Of a DNA stretch of 58,370 nt, positions 16,918-26,201 are shown in pieces. Source of the DNA: Phycisphaerales bacterium (GTDB taxonomy: Bacteria > Planctomycetota > Phycisphaerae > Phycisphaerales > JAGLTS01); assembly GCA_023135165.1 (NCBI GenBank), contig JAGLTS010000065.1:1-58370 (forward strand). Reading direction: 5' to 3'. A program made the position numbers and the translations under genes. Each line of letters starts with the position of its first letter. Position 1 is the stretch's first letter. A model generated the notes under the pieces. That model saw only the letters and a program-made list of their open reading frames with translations, was not told where the DNA came from and did no database searches.

Positions 16918-18468
16918 ATGTCATCGTTTCTCAACCCGCGTTTTGTGCGAGCGACAGCAGGTGCCGTGCTCGGTGCATGTCTTCTCACCACAGGCTGCGT
17001 TTCGCCTTGGCCGGCGGATGTCGAGCGAGGACTCGACAAGGCGGGCGACAACCGAGCCGAGCTGAAGCGTGCCCTTCGTCACTACCGACGCCTGGACGAT
17101 CCGCTGAAGCTCCAGGCCGCCGAGTTCCTGATCGCGAACATGGAAGGGCACGGCTACTCGCTCGCCGCCCTGTACGATGCGGATAGGAATGAGATCGAGT
17201 TCGATGCGCTCGATTACGAGTCGTTCAACGAGGCGCTTGCGGTGCTCGATGCGCTTGAAGAAGAACACGGGACGCTCGATTTCAAGCGCAAACGATTCGA
17301 TAACGATCTGGATGTGATCACAGCCGACTACCTGATCGAGAACATTGATCTGGCGTTCGAGGCGTGGCGTGAGAAACCGTGGGCAGCGGATGTCTCGTTT
17401 GATGTGTTCTGCGAGTACATCCTGCCGTACCGCGGCAGCAACGAGCCAATCGGTTCATGGCGAGGTGCGTGCCTGGATCGTCATGCTGATCTTGTGGGCG
17501 AGATGGATGATCCGACGGACATGCGCGAAGCGGGGCGACGCATCGGCGCGGATGTGCACCGATGGGTGGGCTTCCATGACCTGTACTACCTGCATCCAAC
17601 GGACCAGAGCTTTGAGGAGATGGACGAGCGAGGCAAGGGGCGCTGTGAAGACATCAGCAACATGATGGGGTACGCTGCGCGCGCCAATGCGGTGCTGACG
17701 GCGACCGACTACACGCCGTACTGGGCAAACCGAGATAACAACCATGCGTGGGAGGTCGTCCTGGATGCGAACGGTGAAGGGAAGGCCGGGCTATCTAATC
17801 GTGCGGCGAAGGTGTACCGCAAGATGTTCTCGATCCAACCTGGCAGCCTGGCGATGATCAAGAGCAGCGATGAAGAGGCGCCTCGCTGGTTGGCGGGGAA
17901 GAACTATAAGGATGTGACAGCTGATTACCTCGACACGACCGATGTGACGGTCCGGCTTGAGAACGAGTTGCCCGAGGGTGTGCATTTCGCATACATCTGC
18001 GTGTTCAACGACGGCGACTGGCGCGCGATCCACTGGGGACGGATCGACGGCGATCATGTCACCTTCACGAAGATGGGCCGAGGTATCGCGTATCTCCCCG
18101 CGTACTATGTTGATGAGGAGCTTCAGCCCGCCGGGCCGGCGTTCATCCTGACGGATGAGGGCGAGGTTCGCTCACTCGTCAGCAGTGATGATTCGCTGAT
18201 TGCGATCGAGATCAGCGTGACGACGCCCGCCACGCCGGATGCGGACACGCGCGTCGTTCGGCCAATCATCAAGGTGAAGGCCGGTGAGGTATATGAGCTG
18301 TCGGTATGGAAGGATGACTGGGTGTCATTGGGGAAGAAGACAGCGGGGGACGAGCCGGTTGTGTTCGAGGATGTACCGGCCGGAGGCTTGTACTGGATGG
18401 TCGCGGAGGGGTCGCGCCGCAAGGAACGGATCTTCACGATCGAGGTGGGTCGGCAGATTATGTGGTGA
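16918..18468 (+). CDS. Transglutaminase-like lipoprotein
   Basis: A 516-residue exported protein. A basic N-terminus and hydrophobic stretch end in a lipobox L-T-T-G-C. A central region (about 130-300) has the transglutaminase-like fold signature: Cys243 in 'GKGRCEDISNMMGYAAR' and His276 in 'NNHAWEVVLD', with Asp283 as a possible third triad member. Such domains in bacteria act as proteases or cross-linking enzymes; the substrate is unknown. The C-terminal 200 residues look beta-rich and end in a segment typical of substrate- or wall-binding modules, not identified. The start at 16918 has GGAG about ten bases upstream; a GTG directly before it is an alternative. It ends 14 bases from the convergent heparinase-like gene. 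Confidence 0.8.
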   Translation: MSSFLNPRFVRATAGAVLGACLLTTGCVSPWPADVERGLDKAGDNRAELKRALRHYRRLDDPLKLQAAEFLIANMEGHGYSLAALYDADRNEIEFDALDYESFNEALAVLDALEEEHGTLDFKRKRFDNDLDVITADYLIENIDLAFEAWREKPWAADVSFDVFCEYILPYRGSNEPIGSWRGACLDRHADLVGEMDDPTDMREAGRRIGADVHRWVGFHDLYYLHPTDQSFEEMDERGKGRCEDISNMMGYAARANAVLTATDYTPYWANRDNNHAWEVVLDANGEGKAGLSNRAAKVYRKMFSIQPGSLAMIKSSDEEAPRWLAGKNYKDVTADYLDTTDVTVRLENELPEGVHFAYICVFNDGDWRAIHWGRIDGDHVTFTKMGRGIAYLPAYYVDEELQPAGPAFILTDEGEVRSLVSSDDSLIAIEISVTTPATPDADTRVVRPIIKVKAGEVYELSVWKDDWVSLGKKTAGDEPVVFEDVPAGGLYWMVAEGSRRKERIFTIEVGRQIMW

Positions 18469-18482
18469 CGTAGCGAGGCTGG

Positions 18483-20366
18483 CTACCATTCCGACAGCGG
18501 TTTCAACTCTGGTTTGCGGGGGAGTTCGGTTGCATCGTTGCGCAGCGGTGTGAACAGCACTGCCAGCTTGAGTTGCTCTACATCCGTCAAGTGAATGGTG
18601 AGCTTGCGGACGCCTGCGTTGCCGTTCTGTCCGTCGGGGTTTGGTGATGTGGGCAACGGCCGGGCGTCCATGACGGTGAAGCGTGCGTTCTCGGGTTGCA
18701 GGATGTCCACGCGAAGGCGGTCGTCGCCGGCTCGGAGGATCGCGTAAGTGCCGGTCTCGTCGATCTCAACTGCAGCCTTCGTGTGCATGAACCACCAGAT
18801 GTCGGCGGGTTTTTTCGCTTCGATCTCATCTTGCAGAAGGACGGCGGCGCGGTCGTTGACAAGGGCGATGCCGCGGTGTGCTCGCTTGACATGCGCACGG
18901 TACGCGGATGTCAGGTCGGCGATGGCGAGCGAACTCATGTCGGTGCTTCGAAACGTGATGATCTTGGCATGGGCGGTCGGATCCTGACTTGGCTGTTGCC
19001 CTGGATTGACAACGATCGCGTTATGCCCCTCGGTTCGCAGCCGGTAGTACGTCCATCGCTTCGACCCGAAGTAGGCGGGGAGGTTGTAGTTGTCGCCGCC
19101 GAGGTCCAGCGCCCATCGCTTGCCGAGCGCGTCGAGCACGAACGAGCCGAGATCTAGATGTGCATGGCTTGCCTTGTTGTCGCCTGCCTTGAATCCGACG
19201 AAGAGCGCATCGGTGTCATCCCAGGCGCTGCGCATTGTGACGACCTCGACGCCTCGGAAGTATGCATCGAGCGGTGGCTGCTGTGGGTCGCGCTCGGGCT
19301 TGCGATACCACATGAGGTCGAGCGGCGTCGGTTGGGCGTGCTGCAACTGATATGAAGCATAGCGAGGGTGATCGAACTTCTTCGCCATCCAGAACAGTTG
19401 CGGCGCGCGGACTGCACCGCTTCCGCCGTCAGCGAAGTTGAACGTCCTCTCGATTGGACCGGTCATGGCGATAACGAAATCGCCCGCGTGGTCGAAGCCG
19501 GTGAAGTCGCTGAATCCGAAGTCGGTGCCGAGCGCTGTGTCGAGGGCCGCAAGGTGGATGACGTTATAGCTCGTTGCATAGTGCCAGTAGCCTGGACCTT
19601 CGATCGACGCGCCATCGGGAGCGAAGCGGCGCATCGCGATCGGCAGTGACCGCAGGCCGGCGTGGATGATCGCACTCGCAAGCTCCGGCTGTTCATCAGC
19701 GATCGCCAGCGCGCCCATTGCGATCCCACCGTTGCAGACTTGATTCCAGTTGTTGGATGTCTTCACCCACCAACCGTAACGCGTCTTGCCTTGGTAGCAC
19801 CGCAGCGAGGGTTCCAGGCCGTGCGTGATGATGGCGCTGCGAATCACATCGCGCTGCGCGTCGGTCCAGTCGTCGTACAGCCAATCGTATGCAATGGCGA
19901 AGGCATGCGTCATCTCGGCAGTATCGAGGAAATGGCTGGGATTCCAGTCCTTGAACTTGGCTGCCGCCTCCAACTCAGCCCACAGGCGGTCGCGGTACCG
20001 CGCATCGCGTCCCCGCATGTGATAGGTGAGGGCAAGGGTATATGTTCTGTCAAGAACGCGCCGACTTGTGGCGAGCAATCGCTTTCCATCGGGGATCTCA
20101 TATTTGGATGGTTCGGCATCGAGGATTTTATCCGCGCGGCGCTGAATATGATCGCACCACGACCGCAGTGTCGGGTCGGCGTCGATTCGCTCACGCAGCG
20201 CGTCGAAGTCGCCCGGGCGAACGAGCAGGCGTGGATGGTCGTCGTGAAGCAGCGAGATGATCTGCTCAGCCGTCGGGATGCTCGGCTCAGCGACGACGGA
20301 GCGGGCAGACACGTGCATCAAGGTAATCGCCAGCAGCAGACATACGTGTTGGATGAGAGCGACCAT
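18483..20366 (-). CDS. Heparinase II/III-like protein (polysaccharide lyase family)
   Basis: A 627-residue protein with a cleavable signal peptide, so periplasmic or secreted. The N-terminal part (about 40-330) is an alpha-helical toroid, with 'HPRLLVRPGDFDALRERI' and 'NNWNQVCNGG' segments typical of alginate/heparin lyase-like proteins. The C-terminal part (about 370-600) matches heparinase II/III-like beta-sandwich features: 'HAHLDLGSFVLDALGKRWALDLGGDNY' and 'GHNAIVV'. The family cleaves uronic-acid-containing polysaccharides by beta-elimination; the substrate cannot be told from sequence. The Asn, Tyr and His residues of the toroid are present as candidates. AGAGGA lies just upstream of the ATG. 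No sugar-uptake gene is adjacent. Confidence 0.85.
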   Translation of the reverse strand: MVALIQHVCLLLAITLMHVSARSVVAEPSIPTAEQIISLLHDDHPRLLVRPGDFDALRERIDADPTLRSWCDHIQRRADKILDAEPSKYEIPDGKRLLATSRRVLDRTYTLALTYHMRGRDARYRDRLWAELEAAAKFKDWNPSHFLDTAEMTHAFAIAYDWLYDDWTDAQRDVIRSAIITHGLEPSLRCYQGKTRYGWWVKTSNNWNQVCNGGIAMGALAIADEQPELASAIIHAGLRSLPIAMRRFAPDGASIEGPGYWHYATSYNVIHLAALDTALGTDFGFSDFTGFDHAGDFVIAMTGPIERTFNFADGGSGAVRAPQLFWMAKKFDHPRYASYQLQHAQPTPLDLMWYRKPERDPQQPPLDAYFRGVEVVTMRSAWDDTDALFVGFKAGDNKASHAHLDLGSFVLDALGKRWALDLGGDNYNLPAYFGSKRWTYYRLRTEGHNAIVVNPGQQPSQDPTAHAKIITFRSTDMSSLAIADLTSAYRAHVKRAHRGIALVNDRAAVLLQDEIEAKKPADIWWFMHTKAAVEIDETGTYAILRAGDDRLRVDILQPENARFTVMDARPLPTSPNPDGQNGNAGVRKLTIHLTDVEQLKLAVLFTPLRNDATELPRKPELKPLSEW

Positions 20367-20452
20367 CTGTTTTTCCTCTTCTGTGGCTTCCGCGGGAACT
20401 CAACGCATTCTACCGTTGCATCCGCAGCCGCGCATCATCAGGTCCGAACGTG

Positions 20453-20485
20453 AACGCCCCTGCGTGTTGGGCACGCAGGGGCGTT
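20453..20485 (-). terminator. Strong hairpin, likely terminator of the pseudopilin gene
   Basis: A perfect 14-bp stem (20453-20466 with 20472-20485) with a 5-base loop, 38 bases past the stop of the minus-strand pseudopilin gene. No clear T-run follows on either strand, so it may act with a factor or serve as an RNA-end stabiliser. Confidence 0.6.
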
Positions 20486-20522
20486 GGCTTGCCGAGGCAT
20501 TGTCACATTGCCGAGTGACGGG

Positions 20523-21428
20523 TCAGCGCACAGCATCACCGGGGGGCTGCATGCCGCGGCCGAGTTGCAGGGTCGTGCGCCAGAGAAGCCGCACGCGCTG
20601 GAGGTAATCTTCTTGTTCCCAATAGTGCTCGACGATGTTGGTCATGAGTTCGACGTGACCGTCGTGAAAGGCCACATGCCCGCCTTCGCCGGGATGCCGA
20701 TCGGCGATGACGTTGCTTGTTCCCGGCTCAAAGGGCGGCGGGATGTGGTGCTCGGCCACGAAGACGCTGTTGTCGAGCCGCGACACCTCATCCTCCTCGA
20801 TAAGATCGGCGCAGTGGGCAGGCTCACGGAGCGTGTCGGCGCGTAGGAAGGTCATGCAGCGCATCTCAGTCATGCCGCCGACCGTCACAAAGACGTTTCG
20901 CGACACGTCGCAGTAGTCAGCAGGGCGCGATGACCCGGGGTTGAACCAGAGCCGTGAGAAGGTGGCGCCAACGGCCTGAGCGTCTTCACTTGGAAGCAGG
21001 AAGTGCCCGAAGCGCCCGCCGTGATCGTCCTCTCTGCCCGTATCGGTGTATCGAACCAACGGATCGGCCGGTGATGTGAAGATTACCGGGTCGTCCACGT
21101 AGCCATCCACGAGGCCGTTCATGAGCAGCATCGTAATAGGGTCGACCGGCGCTGCATCGCTGTCGAACAGGCCGACTTCCGTGACGTACACATTCCCGTA
21201 GTTACCGCTAGCAGCGTTCCCCAGGCATGGCAGAACGCGGTTGTCCGCGACGTAGTATGCGTGGGCGTTTGCGTAGGTCCGCATGTGCTCGCGCGTCACG
21301 AGCGCCCAGTCGTCGCCTCGCATCTGCCCGATGACCGGGAGAGAGATGATCGCGACGAGCGCCAGGGCAGCCGTAGCGATGAGTAGTTCGATCATCGTCA
21401 GTCCGTGATGTTTGCTTTGGATTGTCAT
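20523..21428 (-). CDS. Type II secretion pseudopilin-like protein with H-X9-DG-type tail
   Basis: A 301-residue protein with a class III (prepilin) signal: a short basic leader ending KHHG, then LTMIELLIATAALALVA. The probable cleavage is after Gly, with Glu at mature position 5. The C-terminal part has 'RHPGEGGHVAFHDGHVELM', resembling the H-X9-DG tail found in the many pseudopilin-like proteins of planctomycetes. It is probably assembled into or processed by a pseudopilus system; its specific role is unknown. The start at 21428 is favoured over 21443 and 21512 by GGAAG eight bases upstream. It lies 68 bases downstream of the FG-GAP/dockerin gene on the same strand, so the two may be co-transcribed. 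Confidence 0.82.
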   Translation of the reverse strand: MTIQSKHHGLTMIELLIATAALALVAIISLPVIGQMRGDDWALVTREHMRTYANAHAYYVADNRVLPCLGNAASGNYGNVYVTEVGLFDSDAAPVDPITMLLMNGLVDGYVDDPVIFTSPADPLVRYTDTGREDDHGGRFGHFLLPSEDAQAVGATFSRLWFNPGSSRPADYCDVSRNVFVTVGGMTEMRCMTFLRADTLREPAHCADLIEEDEVSRLDNSVFVAEHHIPPPFEPGTSNVIADRHPGEGGHVAFHDGHVELMTNIVEHYWEQEDYLQRVRLLWRTTLQLGRGMQPPGDAVR

Positions 21429-21496
21429 GGTTTGGTCTTCCATGTGTGGGTTTGCTTGCTGTGATGTCCGCGCGTCGTGCATCGAATCGGCGCGCA

Positions 21497-22984
21497 TCAG
21501 GGCGAGCCGCATCGCTGGCCGAACTGACCGAGCACGATGCTCAGGTCGAGATGGTCCACATCGCCGTCACCGTCGAGATCGCCGGCCGGGTTGTAGTTCG
21601 GATCGTTCGGCGGCAGGTCGTAGGAGGCGAGGATGATCGCCAGGTCAAGTTGCCCGACGACGCCGTCGTGATCCGCATCACCTTGCAGCAACGGGTCACC
21701 GCTGTAGCGATACACGACGCCCTCGTCGTCGTGGTGCCAGGCGCTGACGACGAATCCACGACGCGGATTCGGATCGAGCGATACCGCGACGGCATGGCCG
21801 AAGAACCCTTCTTCCAGTCGGCCGTCGTACCGCACGATGGTGCTGCCATCCGCTCCGGAGAGGAGGATCGCTTGCCCGACGAGATTCTTCCGGCTGGAAT
21901 GGAGCGGCGCACCGACAAGCACATCCGCAAGCTCATCGTTGCTCACATCCAGGAGTACCGCCAGGGATGAGCCGAACAGATCGTTCTCCGCTTGACCGTC
22001 GGCATACCACAGAAGTGCGCCATCCGAGCCGGAGACCGCATACACACGGCCTGCGTGTGGGGCGACCGATCCGTGGTGCGGCGCGCCGACGACGAAGTCG
22101 AGGATGTCATCACCGTTCAGATCCAGCCCGCCCGCGAGCGCGGAACCGAAGCGATCCAGCTCCGCCTCACCGTCAAGCGCATAGCGGAACGCGGCATCGA
22201 CCAGAGAGTAGACATACACACGGCCCGTGCCGCGGTTGGCGCCGGGAGCGCCGACCGCGAAGGCGTGCTCACCCATTGGCCACCACGGCATCTCCATGAC
22301 GGCACCGAGATGCGCGACCGCCGAGCCGAATGCGTCGCTAAGTCCCTCGCCATAGAGTTGATGAATCGGCAACAGCCAGTCCGTCGAGTAGACGAACGCT
22401 GCGCCGCGATTGTCGTACTCCGGTTTGTTGAGCGAGACGAGGCCGTATCCGGGCGCTCCCGCAATGATCGCCGCGCCGTCAACGGATCCCCAGAGATCGA
22501 CAGCTCCGGCGGCCACCGCACTCCCGAGCCAACATTCCTGCTGCCAGCCCCGTGCGATCCAGATGACCTCACCGCCGGGTGAGTCGTGAACGCGAACGTG
22601 GCCGGTGAGGTGCGTTGGACTGTCCGGATCGTCCTGACCCCACCGGTCGCCGACGATGACGGCGGTGCGATTCGGCCAGGACATCTCCACCGTTGCCAGC
22701 GCTGAACCCAGGCGGTCCCACTGGGGATCCTGCGGATTGAGTTCCGCCAGGACCGTCCCGTCACTACCGGAGATGACGACGGGCCGCTCATATCCGAGGG
22801 TCGCCGCAACGAAGTCGAAGGTCCCGTCGATGTTCCAGTCGCCCACGGTCGCCAGGTCCCAGCCGAAAGAGAAGTCTCCGGTGACGGGTGGGTCCTGAGG
22901 ACACTGGCCCCAGCACATGCCCGCCAGTGTGTACGAGACGGCGGCGAGGAGTAACTGCTTTCTGTGTCTTGTCTTAGTTCGCAT
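21497..22984 (-). CDS. Secreted FG-GAP repeat protein with C-terminal dockerin-like domain
   Basis: A 495-residue exported protein. After a signal peptide (about 26 residues) come five to seven FG-GAP/integrin-alpha-type blade repeats, seen as 'FGSAVAHLG', 'FGSALAGGLDLNGDDILDFVVGAPHHG' and 'FGSSLAVLLDVSNDELADVLVGAP'. This predicts a calcium-binding beta-propeller. The last 60 residues hold two dockerin-type loops, 'GDADHDGVVGQLDLAIIL' and 'GDLDGDGDVDHLDLSIVL'. In clostridia dockerins bind cohesins; in planctomycetes the partner is unclear. AGGAGG lies upstream of the ATG. The downstream gene is a pseudopilin-like protein. Confidence 0.85.
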   Translation of the reverse strand: MRTKTRHRKQLLLAAVSYTLAGMCWGQCPQDPPVTGDFSFGWDLATVGDWNIDGTFDFVAATLGYERPVVISGSDGTVLAELNPQDPQWDRLGSALATVEMSWPNRTAVIVGDRWGQDDPDSPTHLTGHVRVHDSPGGEVIWIARGWQQECWLGSAVAAGAVDLWGSVDGAAIIAGAPGYGLVSLNKPEYDNRGAAFVYSTDWLLPIHQLYGEGLSDAFGSAVAHLGAVMEMPWWPMGEHAFAVGAPGANRGTGRVYVYSLVDAAFRYALDGEAELDRFGSALAGGLDLNGDDILDFVVGAPHHGSVAPHAGRVYAVSGSDGALLWYADGQAENDLFGSSLAVLLDVSNDELADVLVGAPLHSSRKNLVGQAILLSGADGSTIVRYDGRLEEGFFGHAVAVSLDPNPRRGFVVSAWHHDDEGVVYRYSGDPLLQGDADHDGVVGQLDLAIILASYDLPPNDPNYNPAGDLDGDGDVDHLDLSIVLGQFGQRCGSP

Positions 22985-23218
22985 GATGTAGCCTCCTCAG
23001 AATGTGGTCCCAGCGTTGCTCCGTTCAGCCATACACCCGGGCTTTCCGACTTCAGATGGGCAGCCGGGCTGTGTGCTTGCACAATGCGCGGCCGCATGTG
23101 CCCGGTCGCACACGTTCCGGATAGGAGCGTTTCACATGTCTATATGCAATTGCGCACGGGATACTGCCGACGAATCCTGAGATTCTTCATCGCGTCGCGG
23201 GCGGATATCGCGTGCCGA

Positions 23219-24076
23219 TCAGCGTGTGTCGCGGCCTTGTCCCTTCAGCCAAGCGTCGCGCCCGGCCTTGATGTCACTGAGCCAAGCACGAAGGTCCGCC
23301 CTGTTGCCGCGCTGGAGGAGACATCGCAGGCCAGCCAGCTCATCCGCTGCATCATCGAGGACGCGACAGATCGCCGGGGCGTTGAGCAGCAGGATCTCAG
23401 CCCACATGTCCGGATCACTCGATGCGATGCGAGTCGTGTCGCGGTATCCCGTGGATGCGAGGCGAAGCGCGGTCTGATCGTCCCGGCTGAGCGAGGCGGC
23501 GACGGCTGCGAGTGCGTGTACACCGTGGCTGACTCGGGCGACGGCGCGGTCATGCGCATCCGCCGACATGGTGATGACCGTAGCGCCGACGGACATCCAT
23601 AGTGTTTCGATCACATGCCGGCTGTGAGCGTCGGTCGCTTCGGTCGGCGTCAGCACGACGGTGCATCCGTCGAAGAGGTCCGCCCGAGCAGCGTCGGCTC
23701 CACGCTGGTGTGACCCCGTCATCGGGTGAGCGCCGACAAAGCGGTTCGGCTGCGAGGCCCTCGCTGCGGCTCCCATCACCGGTTCCTTGACGGAGCAGAC
23801 ATCGGAGACGACGCCCTCGGAGACGTCGAGCACTTGGGGAATAAGCGAGATTGTGGTGACAGGCGGAGCGGCGATCACCACGATGTCCGACGACATCGCC
23901 AATTCGTGCCAGTCGCTGTAAACCGCGTCCACCGCGCCGCTTGCGAGAATCGTTTCATGTTCGCTCGCCGGCGCGCACCCAATGACGCGACTGGCCGCGC
24001 CACGTGCCTTCGCCGCCAAGCCCAGGCTGCCGCCGATGAGTCCAACGCCAATGATGCCGAGTGTCGTAATCGCCAT
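23219..24076 (-). CDS. tyrA: Prephenate dehydrogenase family protein
   Basis: A 285-residue cytoplasmic enzyme of the TyrA family, which oxidatively decarboxylates prephenate (or arogenate) to 4-hydroxyphenylpyruvate (or tyrosine) with NAD(P)+. The N-terminal Rossmann fold has GVGLIGGSLGLA (about residues 10-21). The motif 'GAHPMTGSHQRGAD' carries the conserved substrate/catalytic His. The C-terminal helical domain ('STGYRDTTRIASSDPDMWAEILLLN') is typical of the dimerisation part. There is no ACT or chorismate mutase domain. Length matches single-domain TyrA. The gene is isolated: the upstream neighbour is divergent and the downstream minus-strand gene begins 234 bases away. Confidence 0.92.
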   Translation of the reverse strand: MAITTLGIIGVGLIGGSLGLAAKARGAASRVIGCAPASEHETILASGAVDAVYSDWHELAMSSDIVVIAAPPVTTISLIPQVLDVSEGVVSDVCSVKEPVMGAAARASQPNRFVGAHPMTGSHQRGADAARADLFDGCTVVLTPTEATDAHSRHVIETLWMSVGATVITMSADAHDRAVARVSHGVHALAAVAASLSRDDQTALRLASTGYRDTTRIASSDPDMWAEILLLNAPAICRVLDDAADELAGLRCLLQRGNRADLRAWLSDIKAGRDAWLKGQGRDTR

Positions 24077-24178
24077 GGCGCTACAGCGTATGGGTTTTCA
24101 TCATGTCTCGCGCGTTCCGTGAGGCACCGGTCCGCCGGAATCAGATACGCCAGCCGTCTGTCGGCCGTGTGGGGGTTG

Positions 24179-24187
24179 TGCTATCAT
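24179..24187 (+). promoter_or_regulatory. Possible extended -10 element
   Basis: TG-C-TATCAT (TG at 24179-24180, hexamer 24182-24187) lies 91 bases before the start of the PEGA/TolB-like gene. No clear -35 is visible, as is common for extended -10 promoters. Confidence 0.35.
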
Positions 24188-24278
24188 GTACACTTCGCTG
24201 CGGCATCACGGCAGACGGGACAATGGCGACAGCCCATTGTTCGTGTGTGTGGATCGAATCAACAAAGGTGATGACACA

Positions 24279-25940
24279 ATGATCTTGAGAAAACGGTGGA
24301 TCGGAAGGAATGTCCGTTGCATGTCTGGTGAGGGTGTCCGCTGGCCGGACATCGCTCGTAGGGCAGCAGCGCACGTCGTGCTGGCTGCGGCTGTCCTGGT
24401 AACGGGGTGCGGCGTATCGCGCGACGTGGAGATCCGATCCAAGCCGAGCGGGGCCACAGTCTGGATCGGCGATGTACAGCGCGGTAGGACACCCCTCACG
24501 GTGGAGTTGACATGGCCGAAGCCCGACGACAAAGGATCAAAGGGCAAGGCGCATACGCTTCGGCTCACGATGTCCAAGCACGAGGATGTCACCGAGCAGC
24601 TCTATGCGGGTGACGCCGTGAAGGCAGCGAATCCGTGGGTCATCGAGCGGGATCTTCTGCTCCTGGAGCAGCGGACGCCTGTGAACATCACGACAAACGT
24701 GGAGGGTGCCACAGTCAAGGTGAACGGTGATGTTGTGGGTGAGACGCCGTTGCGTCACACGTTCGAGTTTCGGCGCTCGGGCCGAGCTGACGACTGGAAT
24801 ACATTCCTCTTGACTATCGAGAAAGACGGCTATCGATACCGCAGACCTGGCGGGCCCGTCTCGCCAGGCGACACGAGTTCATACAGTACCACTCTGACGA
24901 TCGAGAAGGCATCTACGGGTGAGCTCGTCGTCGACCTTGAACCCATTCAGTTCGTGCGGACACGCATCGGACGCTGGGGGTGGAGCGAGGAAGGTATCGA
25001 GCGGTTTGAGGAGGTCAAGCTTTCGCAGGTGGGCGAGATCGAGACCGAACCGAAGGTCCAATCCGTGACGCGCATTACCGATATGAAACCCGATGATGCG
25101 TTCATGGAGACGCGGATAAGCGTTGGACGAGACGGCGAGGTGCTCTACTCCATCCCGTTCAGGCTTCGCTTGGCGAGTCGCAGCAGCGGGAGCGGCGTCT
25201 ACTCGAACTTGTGGAGTCAGTTGGGCGGTGGGAACACGCGATTGACTGACGGCCGGCAAATCGATCTCGAAGCGACGCTTTCGCCCGATGGCGAGTGGAT
25301 CTACTTCGCATCCAACCGGCTTCGCCCTGACAGAGTCAATCTATGGCGCGTGTCGACGGGTACCGCCCGCGGGCTGACAAAGATCACCGATAGCCCGTCG
25401 TCACTCGCCGACACGGAACCATCTGTCTCGCCGGACGGTACCAAGGTCGCATACACAGCCTATATGCGCGATGCAACCATGCCGCACATCTGGATCGCGA
25501 ATGCTGACGGCACGTTGCCGACTCAAATGCGCGTCGGTCGGAATCCCAGTTGGTCGTCGGACGGAACGAAGCTCGCGTTCGTGGCATCCGATGCCGGTGG
25601 CCATGACCAGATCTGGGTCATGGGCAGCGATGGCAGCAGTCCCACGCAACTCACCAAAGGCGACAACGCCCATCAGTATCCGGTCTGGACTACTGACGGC
25701 CGTCGAATCGTGTATGCCTGCGACCAAGTCGTAAATGACGAGGGCGAGAAGAACTTTGACATCTGGATCATGGATGCTGACGGATCGCGGCAGACGCAGC
25801 TTACTGTCAACGGTTCCTACGACACGCGACCTGCCATGAGTCCCGATGGGCGATACATCTATTTCATCTCCAATCGAGGTGCCAGACGAGAGAACGACGA
25901 GTCACTGCAGATCTGGAGGATCGAGTTGATCGGGGATTAG
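24279..25940 (+). CDS. PEGA-domain lipoprotein with TolB-like propeller
   Basis: A 553-residue exported protein. A long basic leader precedes a hydrophobic segment and lipobox V-T-G-C. Two PEGA-type modules follow: 'VEIRSKPSGATVWIGDVQRGRTPL' (split here as 'VEIRSKPSGATV' and 'WIGDVQRGRTPL') and 'VNITTNVEGATVKVNGDVVGETPL'. The C-terminal 250 residues form a TolB/PD40-like beta-propeller with repeated 'SPDG..I.Y.S....' and 'IWVMGSDGS' units. In TolB this fold interacts with envelope proteins; here the role is unknown. The start at 24279 has AAAGGTGA about eight bases upstream; the open frame begins at 24186. Single gene; probably a surface or periplasmic binding protein. Confidence 0.8.
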   Translation: MILRKRWIGRNVRCMSGEGVRWPDIARRAAAHVVLAAAVLVTGCGVSRDVEIRSKPSGATVWIGDVQRGRTPLTVELTWPKPDDKGSKGKAHTLRLTMSKHEDVTEQLYAGDAVKAANPWVIERDLLLLEQRTPVNITTNVEGATVKVNGDVVGETPLRHTFEFRRSGRADDWNTFLLTIEKDGYRYRRPGGPVSPGDTSSYSTTLTIEKASTGELVVDLEPIQFVRTRIGRWGWSEEGIERFEEVKLSQVGEIETEPKVQSVTRITDMKPDDAFMETRISVGRDGEVLYSIPFRLRLASRSSGSGVYSNLWSQLGGGNTRLTDGRQIDLEATLSPDGEWIYFASNRLRPDRVNLWRVSTGTARGLTKITDSPSSLADTEPSVSPDGTKVAYTAYMRDATMPHIWIANADGTLPTQMRVGRNPSWSSDGTKLAFVASDAGGHDQIWVMGSDGSSPTQLTKGDNAHQYPVWTTDGRRIVYACDQVVNDEGEKNFDIWIMDADGSRQTQLTVNGSYDTRPAMSPDGRYIYFISNRGARRENDESLQIWRIELIGD

Positions 25941-26201
25941 TGCGTCCCCACTCCTAGACGTATAGGCGTTTTAGCCTAATCCGGGCGTCAGTAGTGATAA
26001 ATCGCCAATCCACATCGCCACCGTCGGCGTTGCGTGGAAGATCGAAGGCAGGGACTTGCGTGTGCATCATCCGTATTAAACTGCCCACGCGGGCGGATGC
26101 CACGTGCATTTCTGCCGTGCATAACACAGCAACATGATCGGCGAGGCTAGGATGGCCTCACTCTGCATCGCGATATGGCACGGGGCGTTGGTTCGCTGGT
26201 T

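Noticed and set aside
23170..23195. GAATC/GATTC hairpin after tyrA as a terminator
   Set aside because: The five-pair stem is too weak and lacks a T-run on the tyrA strand.
25941..26201. TAGGC/GCCTA hairpin after the PEGA/TolB-like gene as a terminator
   Set aside because: The stem is only five pairs and no T-run follows, so a terminator cannot be supported.
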